Shown here: positions 1-11,477 of the stretch, in pieces
How the letters are laid out: the number at the start of each line of letters is the position of its first letter
Position numbering within the stretch: the first letter of the stretch is position 1
Assembly: GCF_017591425.1 (NCBI RefSeq)
Contig: NW_024465885.1
Span: 42,713,001 to 42,777,000, forward strand
Direction: 5' to 3'
Length of the DNA: 64,000 nt
DNA from: Ochotona curzoniae
Lineage: Eukaryota > Chordata > Mammalia > Lagomorpha > Ochotonidae
Translations under genes and position numbers: made by a program
The notes under the pieces: generated by a model
What the model was told of the DNA's origin: nothing
Databases searched by the model: none
Seen by the model: only the letters and a program-made list of their open reading frames with translations

Positions 1-358
1 CTGGGTTGGGAGGGGGCTTAGAGTGAAGCCCACTTCAGTGAGAAGTAGTCAGCTACAGCCCAGGTTGCCAGAGTGCCAGGTTGTCCAACAAAAAGCTACA
101 AGAAGGGACGAGGAGGGGCTGTCCCCGGTTTGGCCAGGGGCAGAGCTGCGTCCTCCGGGTTTGTATTTCGTTCTAGGTGATTGAGATGAAAACCTCGAGT
201 GTGCCGGCTGAGGATGCTGGGTGTGACGATGGTGGATATCAGTGTGTTGTGTTTTGATTTGGGGAATCTTCTCCGGAAGTTTTAGGTACAGCGCTCCGTG
301 GCTTGCTATGAATCCAGAGACAACAAGAGCAACTTTCCTGTAATATGCCTTACAATAA

Positions 359-660
359 TTTTATTGACTTTTATTGGAAAGGCAGATTTATAGAGACAGA
401 AAAATCTTCCATCTGTGGGTTCACTCCCCAAATGGCCACAATGGCCAGAGGTGAGCCGATCTAAGGCCAGGAGCCAGGAGCTTCTCCTGGGTCCCCCCCG
501 CATGTGCATAGGGGCCCAAGGACTTGAGCCTTCTTCTGCTGCTGTCCAGGTTCATAAATAGAGTGCTGGGTGGGAAGCAGACCAGCTGGTAATCGAACCA
601 GCACCTGTATAGGGTGCCAGCATTTGTAGTAGAGGATTACAGGATTAGCCCAGTGAGCCT
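359..660 (-). repeat. CSINE copy, antisense to HUNK
   Basis: Reads as the reverse complement of the lagomorph C-repeat: TTTATTGGAAAGGCAGATTTA tail side, the CTTCCATCTG..GGTTCACTCCCCAAATGGCC body, ending near the tRNA-like head at ~660. Head diverged; moderately old. Confidence 0.85.
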
Positions 661-3254
661 CTTAACATGCTTGTCAGACCTCAGTTGTGTCTCCGTGAGG
701 ATGTAGAGCTGTGTTCTGTGTTCCTGATGGGTTTGGACATCTTTGGTATCTGGGTGACTGTTTGAAGACTTGCCAAGAGAGGATGACTTTGGATTGAGAC
801 CTGTTTCATCTCTCTGAGCTCATGCAGTCTGTTCATCTGGATTGAAACATAAATAGTTTAGTTTCCTTGATGTTGTGGCTGGAACTCATACGGGCACAGT
901 CCTCGTCAGGGCCCCATGGCTTTGGCTAAATGTCCGTGGATGATTGGAGCAGGAAAAAGAATCTGGAAAGCAGATTCTGCAGAAGAATTGTTCTGTGTGG
1001 CTTTGGATGCAACGCAGAATCATGGAGCAAGAATATTGAGTAACAACTTTGAAAGATAGCCAGAAGTTATGTTTGCTGCCCTGATGTTAGGAAATTAAAA
1101 AAAAAAAAAAAAAACGCATTATACAGTCAGCAGAGCCTGATTGAGAACAACAAGAACTCGGGCTAGAGCTGGTTTAATAAAGCAGGGGCCTTCTTTTGTG
1201 ACTAAAAGACATATTTGGGAACATAGATTGGCTAAGGTATTTGAATATCTTGTTCTAAACCGTGATTAAAAAGGGGAAGGGAAAAAAAAGCCTATTTATC
1301 ACTTCACTGGAGCTATTTTAGGGGCTCGGAATAAGGGTTGCCTGCGTGGTAAGTTGTCAGTAATCATGCTTTGAGCACGACAGTGCCAGATACCTGGGGT
1401 GAAAGAATTACTAAAAATGCCATTTACTATGTTTTGCATAGCAGGAAATATGACTAATTTTAGAGGTGGCCTTTGGGTAGATCCGTTTTTAGCCAGCATT
1501 TCTAATAAAACAAACAGGTGCAAAATCCTTCCTTCCTTTCTCTCTTTTTTCCTTCTTTTCTTCCTTCATCTTTCCTCTCTCTTTTTCTTCCTTTCCTTTC
1601 CTTCTTTCTCTCTTTTTTAAAGTGCTAGACATTGAAGGCGGTAAGAAGCTCCAAGGAACAAGGAATGCTTAGAGAACTGGAAATTCCTGTGAGCCCGCTG
1701 CAGGGACTTGTTGTAGCAGGGAGGAGGCGATGGCCCAAGCACCTGCTCCGGGTGGCCCTGTGCGACTAGGCCCTGCCCGTCATTTATGAGATTGCAGGCT
1801 GCAGTTGCGGGCACATTCTTTTGAACTTCCTACCTGCCTCATCTGTTTGAAGTGCCGTAGAATGGTGGAAATTGGCATGTGGGGCTGGGCTCGCGGTGCT
1901 CATTCCTTGCTGCAGGTCTCATGCACTTCAAAGGGCATTCTGAGTCAGCACAACGGTGGCCTGCGGCAGAGGGGCACAAGCCCTCATTTTCGCAGTTACC
2001 GGGTTGTGTCCCCAGGTGTACCAACCCCATTCATTCTGCAGAGACTGTTGCGTCCCTCGTCCTGCCTGCTGTGGCTGTTCTGACACAACGTGGCTCTGGG
2101 CCTGGGAGTGCAGCAGCGGGAGGGGGACTGTCTTGCAAGAGTGGCAGTTAAGATCAGTTGGAGAGGTGGGCAGGCTGGGCACAAAGTCACTTGACTTGGA
2201 TTCTGCTGCTGCACTTCATGTTTCTCCTGGTCGCTAGGAGACCCGCCTTCTTGGCCGAGACCCACGGATAACCCTGTTTTAGCCATACCTGGGAAGACTT
2301 GTGCTCCACCTGGGACGGGGTGCTGCTGGCTGGTAAGATGGCCAGGAAGCAGCAGCGGCAGTAGGGCAGGAGGGTCGGGGGAGGCAAGTGGGGGCAGGTT
2401 TGAACAGTATCCAGCAGGTTGTTGTTACTTCTGCAAGTTTGGGAGCGCCATGGCCTTGCCCCGCTTATAAAGAGCAGCCCGTGGATTCTGTGATTTGAAA
2501 GTGTATTCAATGCCTTTCCTAGGCATTTTCTCAATAGATGCTTGAGGCAACCGCAGGCAGGTGAGAACCAGCTGGCTGGCCTCTCTCGTGGAGGGAGCCC
2601 TAATAAGATTTCCCTCCACGAATTCTGTTTGTTCATTTGCTATGGAAGCTCAGAAACACATTGTCACCTCCGAGTGCCTTCCACCACAAAGATTCATTCC
2701 AGGAGGTTCACCCTGCAAGGGTGAGCAGGGCGGTCGCCCCCTGCCGGCTCCGGAGTAGAGGTCCTTCCGTGTCTCTTCCAGTTCCCATGATTCCCAGCAA
2801 TCCTGGGTGGTCTCCGGCCTGTGGACTGCAGTAGCACTGCGGTCTCGGCCCCCGCTGCTGCCAGCCTGCCCTTGTGCCTGAGTCGCCTCGTATGTCTCCT
2901 TACAAGAACATCGAGCATCGGGGTTGGGGTACGGTTATCTCCAGTGTTGCCTCATCTCAGCTTGGCTACCTCCACAAAGAGCCCATTTGCAAATAGGATC
3001 ACATTCCCAGGTGCCAGGTCCTAGGACCTGTAGATATCTTTTGGGGTACACCATTCAGCCAACAGTGTTTTCTCACACTGTCGGCCCTGTTTCCAGTTTA
3101 CTGTGGCCCTTTCCAGGTGCTTTGTAACCGCACAAGCACACTGTTTTTGCACATGTGGAGGTGTAGCTGGGTAGGCTTGTACACTGTACATGCAGTTCAG
3201 TATCTTCCTTTTCTCAGTACGCAGTGGTGTCTTGAATTTCTTTCCCCATAACTA
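661..3254. other. Unique intron 1 sequence
   Basis: No exon recognised. It contains an 18-20 A run near 1096-1114 and a CTTT/CCTT pyrimidine tract at about 1525-1618. The overlapping reading frames near 1.8-3.0 kb are in several frames on both strands with no family resemblance. Confidence 0.6.
1525..1618. repeat. CT-rich simple sequence (CTTT/CCTTT)n
   Basis: About 95 bp, almost entirely pyrimidine on the + strand, with runs of TTCCTTTC and TCTCTTTT. Degenerate, so probably an old microsatellite. Confidence 0.85.
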
Positions 3255-3560
3255 GGCATGGGCCTTGTGGCTCAGTGGATGGAGCTGCTGAGCGGGATGC
3301 CTGCATCTTATTGGAGTGCCAGGCTGAGTCTCCGCCACTGAGCGTCCAGTTCAAGCTTCTTGCCAGTGCAAGCTGGAGAGGCAGCAAATGATGGCTTAAG
3401 TGCTTGGGGCCCTCCGCTCACACGGGAAACCTGGATGGAGATCTGGGCTCCTGGCTTTGATCTAGCCCAGCCCCTGCTGTTGTGGGCATTTGGGAAGTAA
3501 AATCAGCTGGTAGATCTCAATCTCTCTCTCTCTGTTGTTGTGTCTTTCAAATACAAAAAC
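3255..3560 (+). repeat. CSINE copy, sense
   Basis: Head GGCCTTGTGGCTCAGTGG, body with GGGAAACCTGGATGGAG and GGCTTTGATCTAGCCCAGCC, (CT)n before a TGTCTTTCAAATACAAAAAC tail. Diverged older copy. Confidence 0.85.
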
Positions 3561-3614
3561 CAGAACTGAAAACAAAAAATTGTTGTGGAATGATTTCGTG
3601 TTCTATAAAAGGGC

Positions 3615-3871
3615 TTTTAAAATTACTTTGAAGGGGATAGAGATAGAGTGACATAGAGCTTCCTATCACTGCTTCACTCCCCAGGAGCCTGCAACAGCTG
3701 GGGCCGAGTCGGGGCCAGAGCCAGATACTCAATCCAGGTGTCTGGTGTAGGTGGCAGGAACTGAACCAGGCTGTCATCACTGCCCCTGGAGTCTACATTG
3801 GCAGGAAGCTGGAGTCAGGATCAGAGGCGGGCTTTGACATGGGTATGAGCAGGTGAAGTGCTAGGCCAATC
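3615..3871 (-). repeat. Old CSINE-like copy, antisense
   Basis: Recognisable antisense order: TTTAAAATTACTTTGAAG tail, GCTTCACTCCCCAGGAGCC, GGCAGGAAGCTGGAGTCAGG, GTGCTAGGCCAAT. Strongly diverged, of the type with 'GAGCTGGAGTCAGGA' (older relative). Boundaries approximate. Confidence 0.7.
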
Positions 3872-3889
3872 ACCTTCTTCCTCAGGCTT

Positions 3890-4215
3890 TCATTCCTGCA
3901 CAGCCTTCGTTGCATGGAGGCATCAAGGTGACTTAACCCTTCCTGGTGGATGGACACTTAGGGTATGATGCAGTAACGGTTCATTTTCATTCATCTTTTT
4001 GTTAATTTTTCCAGTGTATCTGAGGAGTAAATCCCTAGCCTTGGGACAAAAGGAGTGCATATTTTTACTATTGAAAAACAATGCCTAATTGTTTTCCATG
4101 GAGGTTTTCCCAGGTTATATTTTTCTCGAGCCTCATTCAGAGTATCTGTTCTTCAATCTTTGCAAGTCTTCTCTCACATTTCAATTGTTCACAAACTAGA
4201 AGGTTAAACATGCCT
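3890..4215 (+). repeat. Probable old L1 3' fragment
   Basis: TTCCAGTGTATCTGAGGAGTAA, 'TTGCCTAATTGTTTTCCATGGAGG'-type order and the 'GAGTATCTGTTCTTCAATC' segment follow the order of mammalian L1M 3' sequence as I recall it. Highly diverged, no reading frame; boundaries approximate. Confidence 0.5.
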
Positions 4216-4286
4216 TGGTTTACTTACAGTTCTTCTTTATAGGAGAGTGAAGCGTATTTTGTACATTCATAACAATTCAACTTTTC

Positions 4287-4566
4287 TTTTTTAAAAAGAT
4301 TTATTTTTGTTGGACAAGCAGATCAGATTTACAGAAAGAAGGAGAGACAGAGATGAAAGATCTTCCATCTGCTGGTTCACTCCTCAAATGGCTGCAATGT
4401 CCAGAGCTGAGCTGACCCGATGCCAGGAGCTTCCTCCAGGTCTCCCTTGTGGGTGCAGGGTCCTAAAGCTTTGGGCCATCCTCTATTGCTTTCCCAGGCC
4501 ACCTGCAGGGAGCTGGATGGGAAGTGGAGCGAATGGGAATTGAACCTTTTGCATATGGATGTCATT
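4287..4566 (-). repeat. CSINE copy, antisense, head missing
   Basis: AAAAAGATTTATTTTTGTTGG tail side, AAGATCTTCCATCTGCTGG, GGTCTCCCTTGTGGGTGCAG, GGGAGCTGGATGGGAAGTGG; the tRNA-like end fades after ~4566. Confidence 0.85.
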
Positions 4567-5576
4567 CCCTGCCCTGCACTCTCTCCCCAGGAGTGTTTGT
4601 CACTCGTTTGTTTGCTCAGTCCCACAAAGTGCTGGGACTGGGGGTGGGGTGGGGTGGGGGTTTCTGGGAGCCGGAAGTCCAAGATCAAGGTGTTGGAGAG
4701 CGGAGTGTTGGTTTCTTTGGAGTCTGTGTTGGGGTGGGGAGGGAGGGTGTGTCTGTGACAGCATCTTTTCCCTGGGTCTGTTCACGCTGTCATGCATCTC
4801 TGTGTGGTACCTTCGTGCCCACAAGCTTCCCCTCTTTACAGGCCCTTGGAATAGGGCCTTCCCTTGGTCACCTCGTTTCCACGCAATCACCTCTAAAGGC
4901 CCTATAGCCACGAAAGCTTGCGATCTGAGCTACTGGGATGTGTTGCTCTGTGACTTTGGGGGACACAATTCATCGTCTGACCTGCATGTCATTACTTAGT
5001 GACACTTTCGGTGCCTGAGAAGGGATCACTGCGTTGTCCCCAGGGCCCAGAATAGGAGCAGCTGACACAGAGCAGGGAGGTGACGTCACTGGGGCCAGCT
5101 GCAGGTCTGTTTCTCTCCCTGCCGAAACTGGGGATGCCCGTCTTTCAGGCGGGCGTCTGGTTGAGGTGTCTACCTGGAACTCCATGGAGAGGGCCTGGCG
5201 TGGAAGCACCTGTGCAAAGGAGGGACTTGCCAGGCTGGGCACCCCGGTGTCTGAGTGTCAGGAGAGGTACCGCACGTGGACGGATCTTGCCATGCTGTGG
5301 GCCTGCGAACGGACCCTCAGCTCTTGCTGCAGAAAAATGTACCAACACTGTGGCAGATGGGAGAAGCTGCTATTTGCAAACATACATTTTTTTTGGATGT
5401 TTCCCATGGAGATATATGTAGGTTTGGAGTCTGTCTCTTTGCCTACAATTTTTTTTTGTAAGTTTATTAGTCTCTTAAGCCAAATTCCTGCCAACACATT
5501 CTGGAATTCTGCTCTTTTTCCCTCCTTGCCCATTTTCTGAGCTGTTCAATTAATTTTTTAATTTTGTTATTATTAG
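4567..5576. other. Unique intron 1 sequence with a G4 motif
   Basis: No exon recognised. GC-moderate, several overlapping short frames. A strict G-quadruplex motif lies at 4640-4660. Confidence 0.6.
4640..4660 (+). other. G-quadruplex motif
   Basis: Five G, T, four G, T, four G, T, five G: four G-runs of four or more separated by single T loops on the HUNK sense strand. Single-nucleotide loops give the most stable predicted quadruplex class. Confidence 0.85.
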
Positions 5577-5906
5577 TTTTTAAAGATATATTTATTTGAA
5601 AGGCAGAATTACAAAGAGACAGAGGCAATGAGAGAGAAATGAGAGATTTTATTTGCTGATCTTCTCCCTGAATAGCCACAATGGGCAGGGTTGGCTGGGC
5701 CAAGCCAAAGGCAGGAGTCAGGAGCTTATCTGGCTCTGCATTGTGGGTGCAGGGACCCAAGGATTTGGACCATTTCCTGCTGCTTTCCCAGGTGCATTGG
5801 CAAGGAGCTGGACCAGCAGTGGAGTGGCAAGGACTCGAACTAGCACCCATGTGGGATGCTGGAATTGCAGGTGGTGACTTAACCTGCTATGCCACAATGC
5901 CGGGCC
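5577..5906 (-). repeat. CSINE copy, antisense, near full length
   Basis: TTTTTAAAGATATATTTATTTGAAAGG tail, CCACAATGGGCAGGG, GGTGCATTGGCAAGGAGCTGG, ends GCCACAATGCCGGGCC. Older CAAATAAAT-tail subfamily. Confidence 0.9.
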
Positions 5907-5984
5907 TTGAGTCTTTGTCTTAGAAAGCATATCCCACAGTTTCTTGGTACAGTGTCAGACCTTTCTATCTCTCTCTCTTTTTTT

Positions 5985-6307
5985 AAAAGATTTATTTATT
6001 TTTGTTGTAAAGTCACATATACAGAGAGGAGGAGAGAGAGAGAGGAAGATTTTCTCTCCGATGATTCACTTCCCAAGGGATCATAACGGCTGGTGCTGCG
6101 CCGATCCGAAGCCAGGAGCCCAGATCTTCTAGATCTCCCACGTGGGTGCAGGGTCCCAAAGCTTTGGGCCATCCTCGACTGCTTTCCCAGGCCACAAGCA
6201 GGGAGCTGGATGGGAAGCAGGGCCGCCGCGATTAGAACCAGCGCCCATATGGGATCCCAGTACATGCAAGGCGAGGACTTTAACCACCACGCCATTGTGC
6301 TGGGCCC
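5985..6307 (-). repeat. CSINE copy, antisense, with 14-bp target-site duplication
   Basis: TTAAAAGATTTATTTATTTTTG tail through GCCATTGTGCTGGGCCC head. Flanked by CTTTCTATCTCTCT (5961-5974) and CTTTCTGTCTCTCT (6308-6321), one mismatch, consistent with L1-driven insertion. Confidence 0.9.
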
Positions 6308-6508
6308 CTTTCTGTCTCTCTTAAGACACTGCTCCGTGAAACGGGCTACTTGGTCCCCAGCTACTCTTGCTGGGACTCTGTGTCCGGCAGTTATGAGTGG
6401 CCACGAGCTCAGAGCCTGGTGCTGCAAGCGGTGTAGAAATGAACTTTCCCAGGAGAAAATAATGGAGTGCTTCAACCCTGAGAGGGCTTACCCTGCTAGA
6501 AGCCATCA

Positions 6509-6898
6509 TGGGGTTTTGTCCGGCGGTCACCGAGGGTGAGGCTGACGGTGGCCTCAGGTCACAAGGACCCCCAGAGACAAGCTGGTGAGGAATGTCCACT
6601 TTATTACGCACAGGTTACAGGTTTTAAAGGGTAAGGAAGGGGCGGGCAGGAGGGAGCATTCCGGCAGACCCCACGCCCACCAAAGACGCTGTCATTGGCT
6701 GTATGCCATGTCTATCTCCCTAGATCTTCCGGTCATGTCAGAGGTCACATTCCAGGTGTACTTCCCTTGACCTTCTAGCCATGTTGGAGGTCGGACTCCC
6801 AGGAGTAGGCCTGAAGGCTGTGCCTCGGGCCACGGGGAAGGTTAGGCTTAAGCCACGCCCTCCAGGCAGCAGGGCAGTAGCCTGAGTGATCTCCCACA
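6509..6898 (-). mobile_element. Probable solo LTR of an endogenous retrovirus
   Basis: About 390 bp bounded by TG..CA on both strands. On the - strand it starts TGTGGGAGATC, carries a CCAAT box (6694-6698), a TTTAAA TATA-like box (about 6623-6628), AATAAA (6600-6605), then GC-rich U5-like sequence ending near GACAAAACCCCA. This spacing is that of an LTR U3-R-U5. The U3 holds two diverged copies of a CATGT.GGAGGTC motif. No internal retroviral coding sequence, primer-binding site or second LTR lies beside it, so a solo LTR is likely. The flanks do not show a clear duplication, so the ends are tentative. The family was not identified. Confidence 0.6.
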
Positions 6899-7266
6899 AC
6901 TAAGATCTAGGGACCTCACCCGGCTGCTGGGTCCCAGGGCAAGACCCTGGATTCTGCACTACAGCCTTTGGCGGAGGTGCTGTGGTCTGGGTTTACAGGT
7001 GAGGCTGGCCCAGGTTCTTGGGGACGGTGTGCACAAGGCTGCTCAGATGGGGCAAGGCTGGATTGTCTCAAGGCAACGGCTTGTCAGCATTTGGAGTCCT
7101 GTGAGTATCCAGAGTGTGAGTGAGCAGCTGGTCAGGCTGTGAATCGGTAATGAAGCAGAACCCAGGGGCCTGGGCATAAACACTGGGTGGTTGTAGGCAG
7201 CCACCTGCATGTCCGGCCTTGCACTTTTCCCACCTCCCTGGGAGAGGAAGGGCTTGGGGCTAAAAG

Positions 7267-7302
<36 letters not shown>

Positions 7303-7843
7303 TGAGTCATAAATGTATATATATATATACATATATATATATACATACAATTGCTGATGCATCGACATCTATTTGTAAAATAGTTACTATAGATTGTCTC
7401 ATATTGTGCTAAGTGTAAACTGACATGTGACTTTTTGGGTGTAGACATTGTGAATGCAAGAAGCCAGGGGTGGGGGCTTCTGGTTAGCCAGCTCACAGTC
7501 CCTCTCTGGCTTCTTTCTTTTGCCCTGGTTGGGAGCTGGATGGAGAGCCAATGACGAGACTGGCTGGCAGTGCCTGCCTTCCATAGCACAGTGGAGCAGT
7601 TTTCCTACCCTCTGCTGGTTAAACCATCCTCCTGTGGGAATGAACACAGATAACTTATTAAAAACAACAGCTCACTGTGCGGAGTCCCTGGGACCAGGCC
7701 AAGTGCCCGAAGTCTTTGGCCTCCTCTTTGAACTGGGAGGACCCTAGGAGACAAAGGGAAGGAGGAAGTGGTCCAAGCCCAAAGTCAAGTGTGGCTTGGA
7801 AACTTGGGTCAAAGTTGCCCACAGAATGAGAGCTGAGTATTTT
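6899..7843. other. Unique intron 1 sequence with dinucleotide repeats
   Basis: No exon recognised. It contains the GT/AT microsatellite at 7269-7346. Confidence 0.6.
7269..7346. repeat. (GT)n-(AT)n compound microsatellite
   Basis: About 16 GT repeats (7269-7300), a short spacer, then TATATATATATA and a second AT block. Likely length-polymorphic; alternating purine-pyrimidine sequence is Z-DNA/cruciform-prone. Confidence 0.95.
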
Positions 7844-7852
7844 TGCATTTTT

Positions 7853-8183
7853 AAAAAAAGATTTATTTAGTTTTTATTGCAAAGTCAGATATACAGAGAG
7901 AAGGAGAGACAGAGAGGAAGATCTTCTGTCCGATGATTCACTCCCCAAGTGACCGCAACAGCTGGTGCTATGCCGATCCCAAGCCAGGATCCAGGAACTT
8001 CTTTCCAGGCCTCCCATGCGGGTGCAGGGTCCCAAGGCTTTGGGCCGTTCTCTACTGCTTTCTCAGGCCACAAGCAGGGAGCTGGATGGGAAGCGGGGCT
8101 GCCCAGATTAGAACCGGCGTCCACATGGGTTCCCAGCACGTTCAAGGTGAAGACTTTAGCTTTTAGGCCACTGCGCCGGGTGC
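7853..8183 (-). repeat. CSINE copy, antisense, TSD TGCATTTTT
   Basis: Young 'pika-type' body: GCAAAGTCAGATATACAGAG, GAAGATCTTCTGTCCGATG, ends GCCACTGCGCCGGGTGC. Target-site duplication TGCATTTTT at 7844-7852 and 8184-8192. Confidence 0.92.
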
Positions 8184-8192
8184 TGCATTTTT

Positions 8193-8840
8193 TGTTTGTT
8201 TGTTTGTTTTAAATCTGAGCCCTACTTTAGTGAACAAATAGAGGTAAGTGTGGTCACTTAGGTCAACTGGTTTTTAGTGGCGCTTATTGCTGGTTTGATA
8301 TGGAAGTCTAGCTTTCGAAGCATGTTCTGCATTCCAGGTTAGAACTTTAATTACAGAAACCAGTCTAGGAGTCAGTTTGCCGTTGAACATTTACATGTAA
8401 TCGTACTGATAAAGAATAGTTGTTTTGGATACACTTGTCCAAGTCTGTGCAATGTTGCTCCCACAGGATGACATTTTATTCTATTAAAAACCAACATCTG
8501 TGAGCAGTAGTTGCAATTTCAAGGCCAATTGGATGTAATAAAGCTTGAATCTCCCTCTGGAGGGGATGTGCCGTCTGGCTGTTGCACTTGTGCCTCATTC
8601 ATTACCCCGGGATGCTCTTCCCAGATCAAGAATGCATTCTTTCTTTCTTTTTCTTTTTGTCATACAGAGCTATTAAGACAACCAGGAAACTGGCTAAGTG
8701 TGTAGGGGTTGAAGTAGTCCCCCGCCCCCCGACAATCACAGGAGCTTATTATTCAACTGCATATTTACTTAGAATATTTAAGCTTATACATATCAATTGG
8801 TGCTTTTTCCATGATCAAGTAGACATATTTTTAATTATTA
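8193..8840. other. Unique intron 1 sequence
   Basis: AT-moderate, no exon and no repeat recognised apart from (GTTT)n at about 8192-8209 and a CTTT stretch near 8636-8660. Confidence 0.6.
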
Positions 8841-9171
8841 TTTTTAAAAGGCTTTTTGTTTTTAGTGTTATTTATTTCAGAGTCAGAGTTACAGGGGGCG
8901 TGGAGGGAGAGAGATTTTCCATCGTCTGGTTCACTCCCCAAATAGCCACAACAGTTGGGGCTGGGCTTGGCTGAAACCAGAAGCCAGGAGCTTCATCTGG
9001 GTCTCCCTTGTGGTTGCGGGAGCCCAAGTCCTCGGAGAAGCCTCTGCTGTTTTCTAGGCACATTAACAGGGAGCTGGATTTAAAATGCAGCAGCTGGAAC
9101 TGCAGCCGACACTCATATGGACTACCAGCACTGCAGGCAGTGGCTTGACTTGCTCTGCCACAATGCCAGCC
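8841..9171 (-). repeat. CSINE copy, antisense
   Basis: TTTTTAAAAGGC tail, TTATTTCAGAGTCAGAGTTAC, ACTCCCCAAATAGCCACAAC, ends CTCTGCCACAATGCCAGCC. Older subfamily. Confidence 0.88.
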
Positions 9172-9394
9172 ACTGAAGTATTCTTGACTATTTAATATCT
9201 GTATGTTCTTTAAATTGTTTCAGTTGCAGGTCTACTCTAAAATATTTGACACTTTTAATATAACAAAATGCATCCTGGGCTAAGATTGGGTGATTGCTGC
9301 TTAGTTTTCTTACTTAGCCACTCATGCTGCTTTTTCCACTGTACCACTTGTTAGCATACTTTATATATATATATATACTCTGAAAATGAGTTTT

Positions 9395-9726
9395 TTTTTT
9401 TAAAGATTTATTTTTATTGGAAAGTCAGATATACAGAGAGGAGGAGAGACAGAGAGGAAGATCTTCTGTCCGATGATTCGCTCCCCAAGTGAGCGCAATG
9501 GGTTGATGCTATGCCTATCCGAAGCCAGGATCCAGGAACTTCTTCCGGGTCTCCCACATGGGTGCAGGGTCCCAAAGCTTTGGGCCATCCTTGACTGCTT
9601 TCCCAGGCCACAAGTAGGGAGGGAGCTGGATGGGAAGTCGAGCTGCTGGGATTAGAACAGGAGCCTATATGGGATCCGAGCGCGCTCAAGGCGAGGACTT
9701 TAGCTTTTAGGCCACGTTGCCAGGCC
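9395..9726 (-). repeat. CSINE copy, antisense, 15-bp TSD
   Basis: Young type: TTTTATTGGAAAGTCAGATA, GAAGATCTTCTGTCCGATG, ending TTAGGCCACGTTGCCAGGCC. Direct repeat CTGAAAATGAGTTTT at about 9380-9394 and 9727-9741. Confidence 0.93.
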
Positions 9727-9756
9727 CTGAAAATGAGTTTTAAAATATGTTGTTAA

Positions 9757-10046
9757 TGAAATATTTATTTTCATTGCAAAGGCAGTTTTATAGAGAGAGA
9801 CAGAAATCTTCCATCTGCTGCTATGCCTCAGTGGCCAGAGCGGAGCCAGTCTGAAGCCAGGCGCCTCTTCCGGATCTCCCACACAGGTGCAGTGTCCCGA
9901 CATTTTGGGCCACCCTCCTCTGTTTCCCACACCATAAGCAGGAAGCTGGGTAGGAAGTGGAGCAGCTGGGACATAGACCAGTGCCTATATGGAATACCAG
10001 GGATTGGTGGTGGAGGATTAGCCAGTCAAACCATCGCTCTGACCCC
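9757..10046 (-). repeat. CSINE copy, antisense
   Basis: AATATTTATTTTCATTGCAAAGG tail, TCTTCCATCTGCTGC, GGTGCAGTGTCCCGACATT, ends near ACCATCGCTCTGACCCCC. It sits immediately after the preceding copy with only a short gap. Confidence 0.87.
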
Positions 10047-10109
10047 CACTTTTTTCAATAATTAGAGTTAATCATAATGTATGTAGTACCTGATTGAAAA
10101 TCCTGTTTC

Positions 10110-10387
10110 TGGGGCTCGTCTGTGGCTTAGAGGGTTAAGCTATCACATGTGGTGCTGGCATTTCACAAGGGCGCTGGTTCAAGTCCTGGCTGCTTCTCTT
10201 CTGATCATACTCCTTAATAGTGACCTGGGAAAGCCATGGAGCATGGCCCAACAGCTCAGAGACCCTGCGCCCATATGGGAGACCCAGAGGCCATTTGGGT
10301 AGTGAACCAGGAAATGGAAGATCTTTGTTTATAACTCTGTAAATCTGCCTTTCAAATCAATGAATAAATCTTTTTTTTAAAAAAAAA
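10110..10387 (+). repeat. CSINE copy, sense, internally deleted
   Basis: Head GGGGCTCGTCTGTGGCTTAG, B-box-like GGTTCAAGTCC, tail CTTTCAAATCAATGAATAAATC then A-run. Part of the middle is missing. Confidence 0.87.
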
Positions 10388-10394
10388 CGCACAT

Positions 10395-10560
10395 TTTCTC
10401 TTCAATTATTCACAATTTGTCTTTATTTTTCTTTTGTTTTCTTGGTTTGTACAAATTTTACATTTTAAGGATATTACTTTTTTTAAAAATCTTTGTTATT
10501 CTGCAGATGTTTGCTCCCAGTCTGCCTTTTGATTCACTGTGTGGCTCCTTTGTTTTGTTT
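10395..10560 (+). repeat. Probable old L1 3' fragment
   Basis: Contains GGATATTACTTTTTTTAAAA and CAGATGTTTGCTCCCAGTCTG, which match the order of the L1M 3' end as I recall it ('gatatta...tttctcccagtctg'). Diverged; ends uncertain. Confidence 0.5.
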
Positions 10561-11477
10561 GAGTGGAGCTCTTTGATATTTGGTCTAGTCGGAACAGTTG
10601 GGTTTTTTTGGTTTTGTTTCTTAGTTTTCCCTCCTTTTATGCATAAGTACAGGGTGTGCTCTTAGTTGCGGCTCCTAGGTTAGCAGAAAGTCTTGCCAGT
10701 GTTTCATTGTTGTCTGTAGAAAAAAAAAAGAAAAGTTTGCCCTGGGTAGGGACTTTTAACTCTAAATGGACTGAAAAGACTGATTTATGTTGGGGCGAAG
10801 TATTTGTGAACTCCCTGTGTAGTTGTTTCATCTAGAGACATTTCCCGTGGACTGTCTGAACCTGCCCTCTATTCGTTCTATTACATTAGTGAGTAAAATG
10901 CCAGCGTGTCATCTTCTCTCATCGCGCTTGGCTCTATCTGCCCCTTAAATGAAGTTGGTGTTCCTTGGGCCTTTTTGGGAGGCAAGGAGCCTGTCCCCCT
11001 CCTGGGGTCTCCCGGCAGAGGGGGTTTTAAGGAGGAGGGAGTGGCAAGGAGGACTGAACACCCAGGGGGTGCATCACACACGTCCTGCTTCCCTCCTGGG
11101 CAAGGCCCGCATTCCCTGTGCAATGTTCTGCCATCCCCGGCTGTTCCCGGTCTCTCCGTTGGCCCTCTGGGTGCTGCTCACTGACATCAGGCTGGGAAGG
11201 CGTGGTCTGTGGCTCCTTGCTGTCTGCCTCTCCCTGTGGCCTTGCTGGCACTGAGTGCCAGTGCCCATTGGGAGCCCCGTTTGTCCCGCTGGAAGAATCA
11301 ATATCCTGGCAGGTGATTTTCCACAAGTTATCAGATTGGCATTGATGTGGGCCCAGGTACCTTCATTTCTAACTTAGGATCTTGTCCTGTACTGTACAGA
11401 GACACGAATCCTAAGCAGAGGCATAGCATAGTTCACCAGTGAGGGTACGATTTACTTATTTTTAAAGTCTGAACTGT
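10561..11477. other. Unique intron 1 sequence
   Basis: GC-richer around 10.9-11.3 kb with frames open on both strands, but no family resemblance and no splice-bounded exon. Confidence 0.6.

Noticed and set aside
5944..6475. Repeated similar peptides (for example MIHSPSERN..., GAGSQ.FGPSS...) that look like a protein family
   Set aside because: They are translations of the SINE body in different copies (7.9, 35.3, 43.7, 62 kb and so on), not genes.
6509..6898. Complete endogenous retrovirus
   Set aside because: No gag, pol or env sequence and no second LTR nearby; at most a solo LTR.
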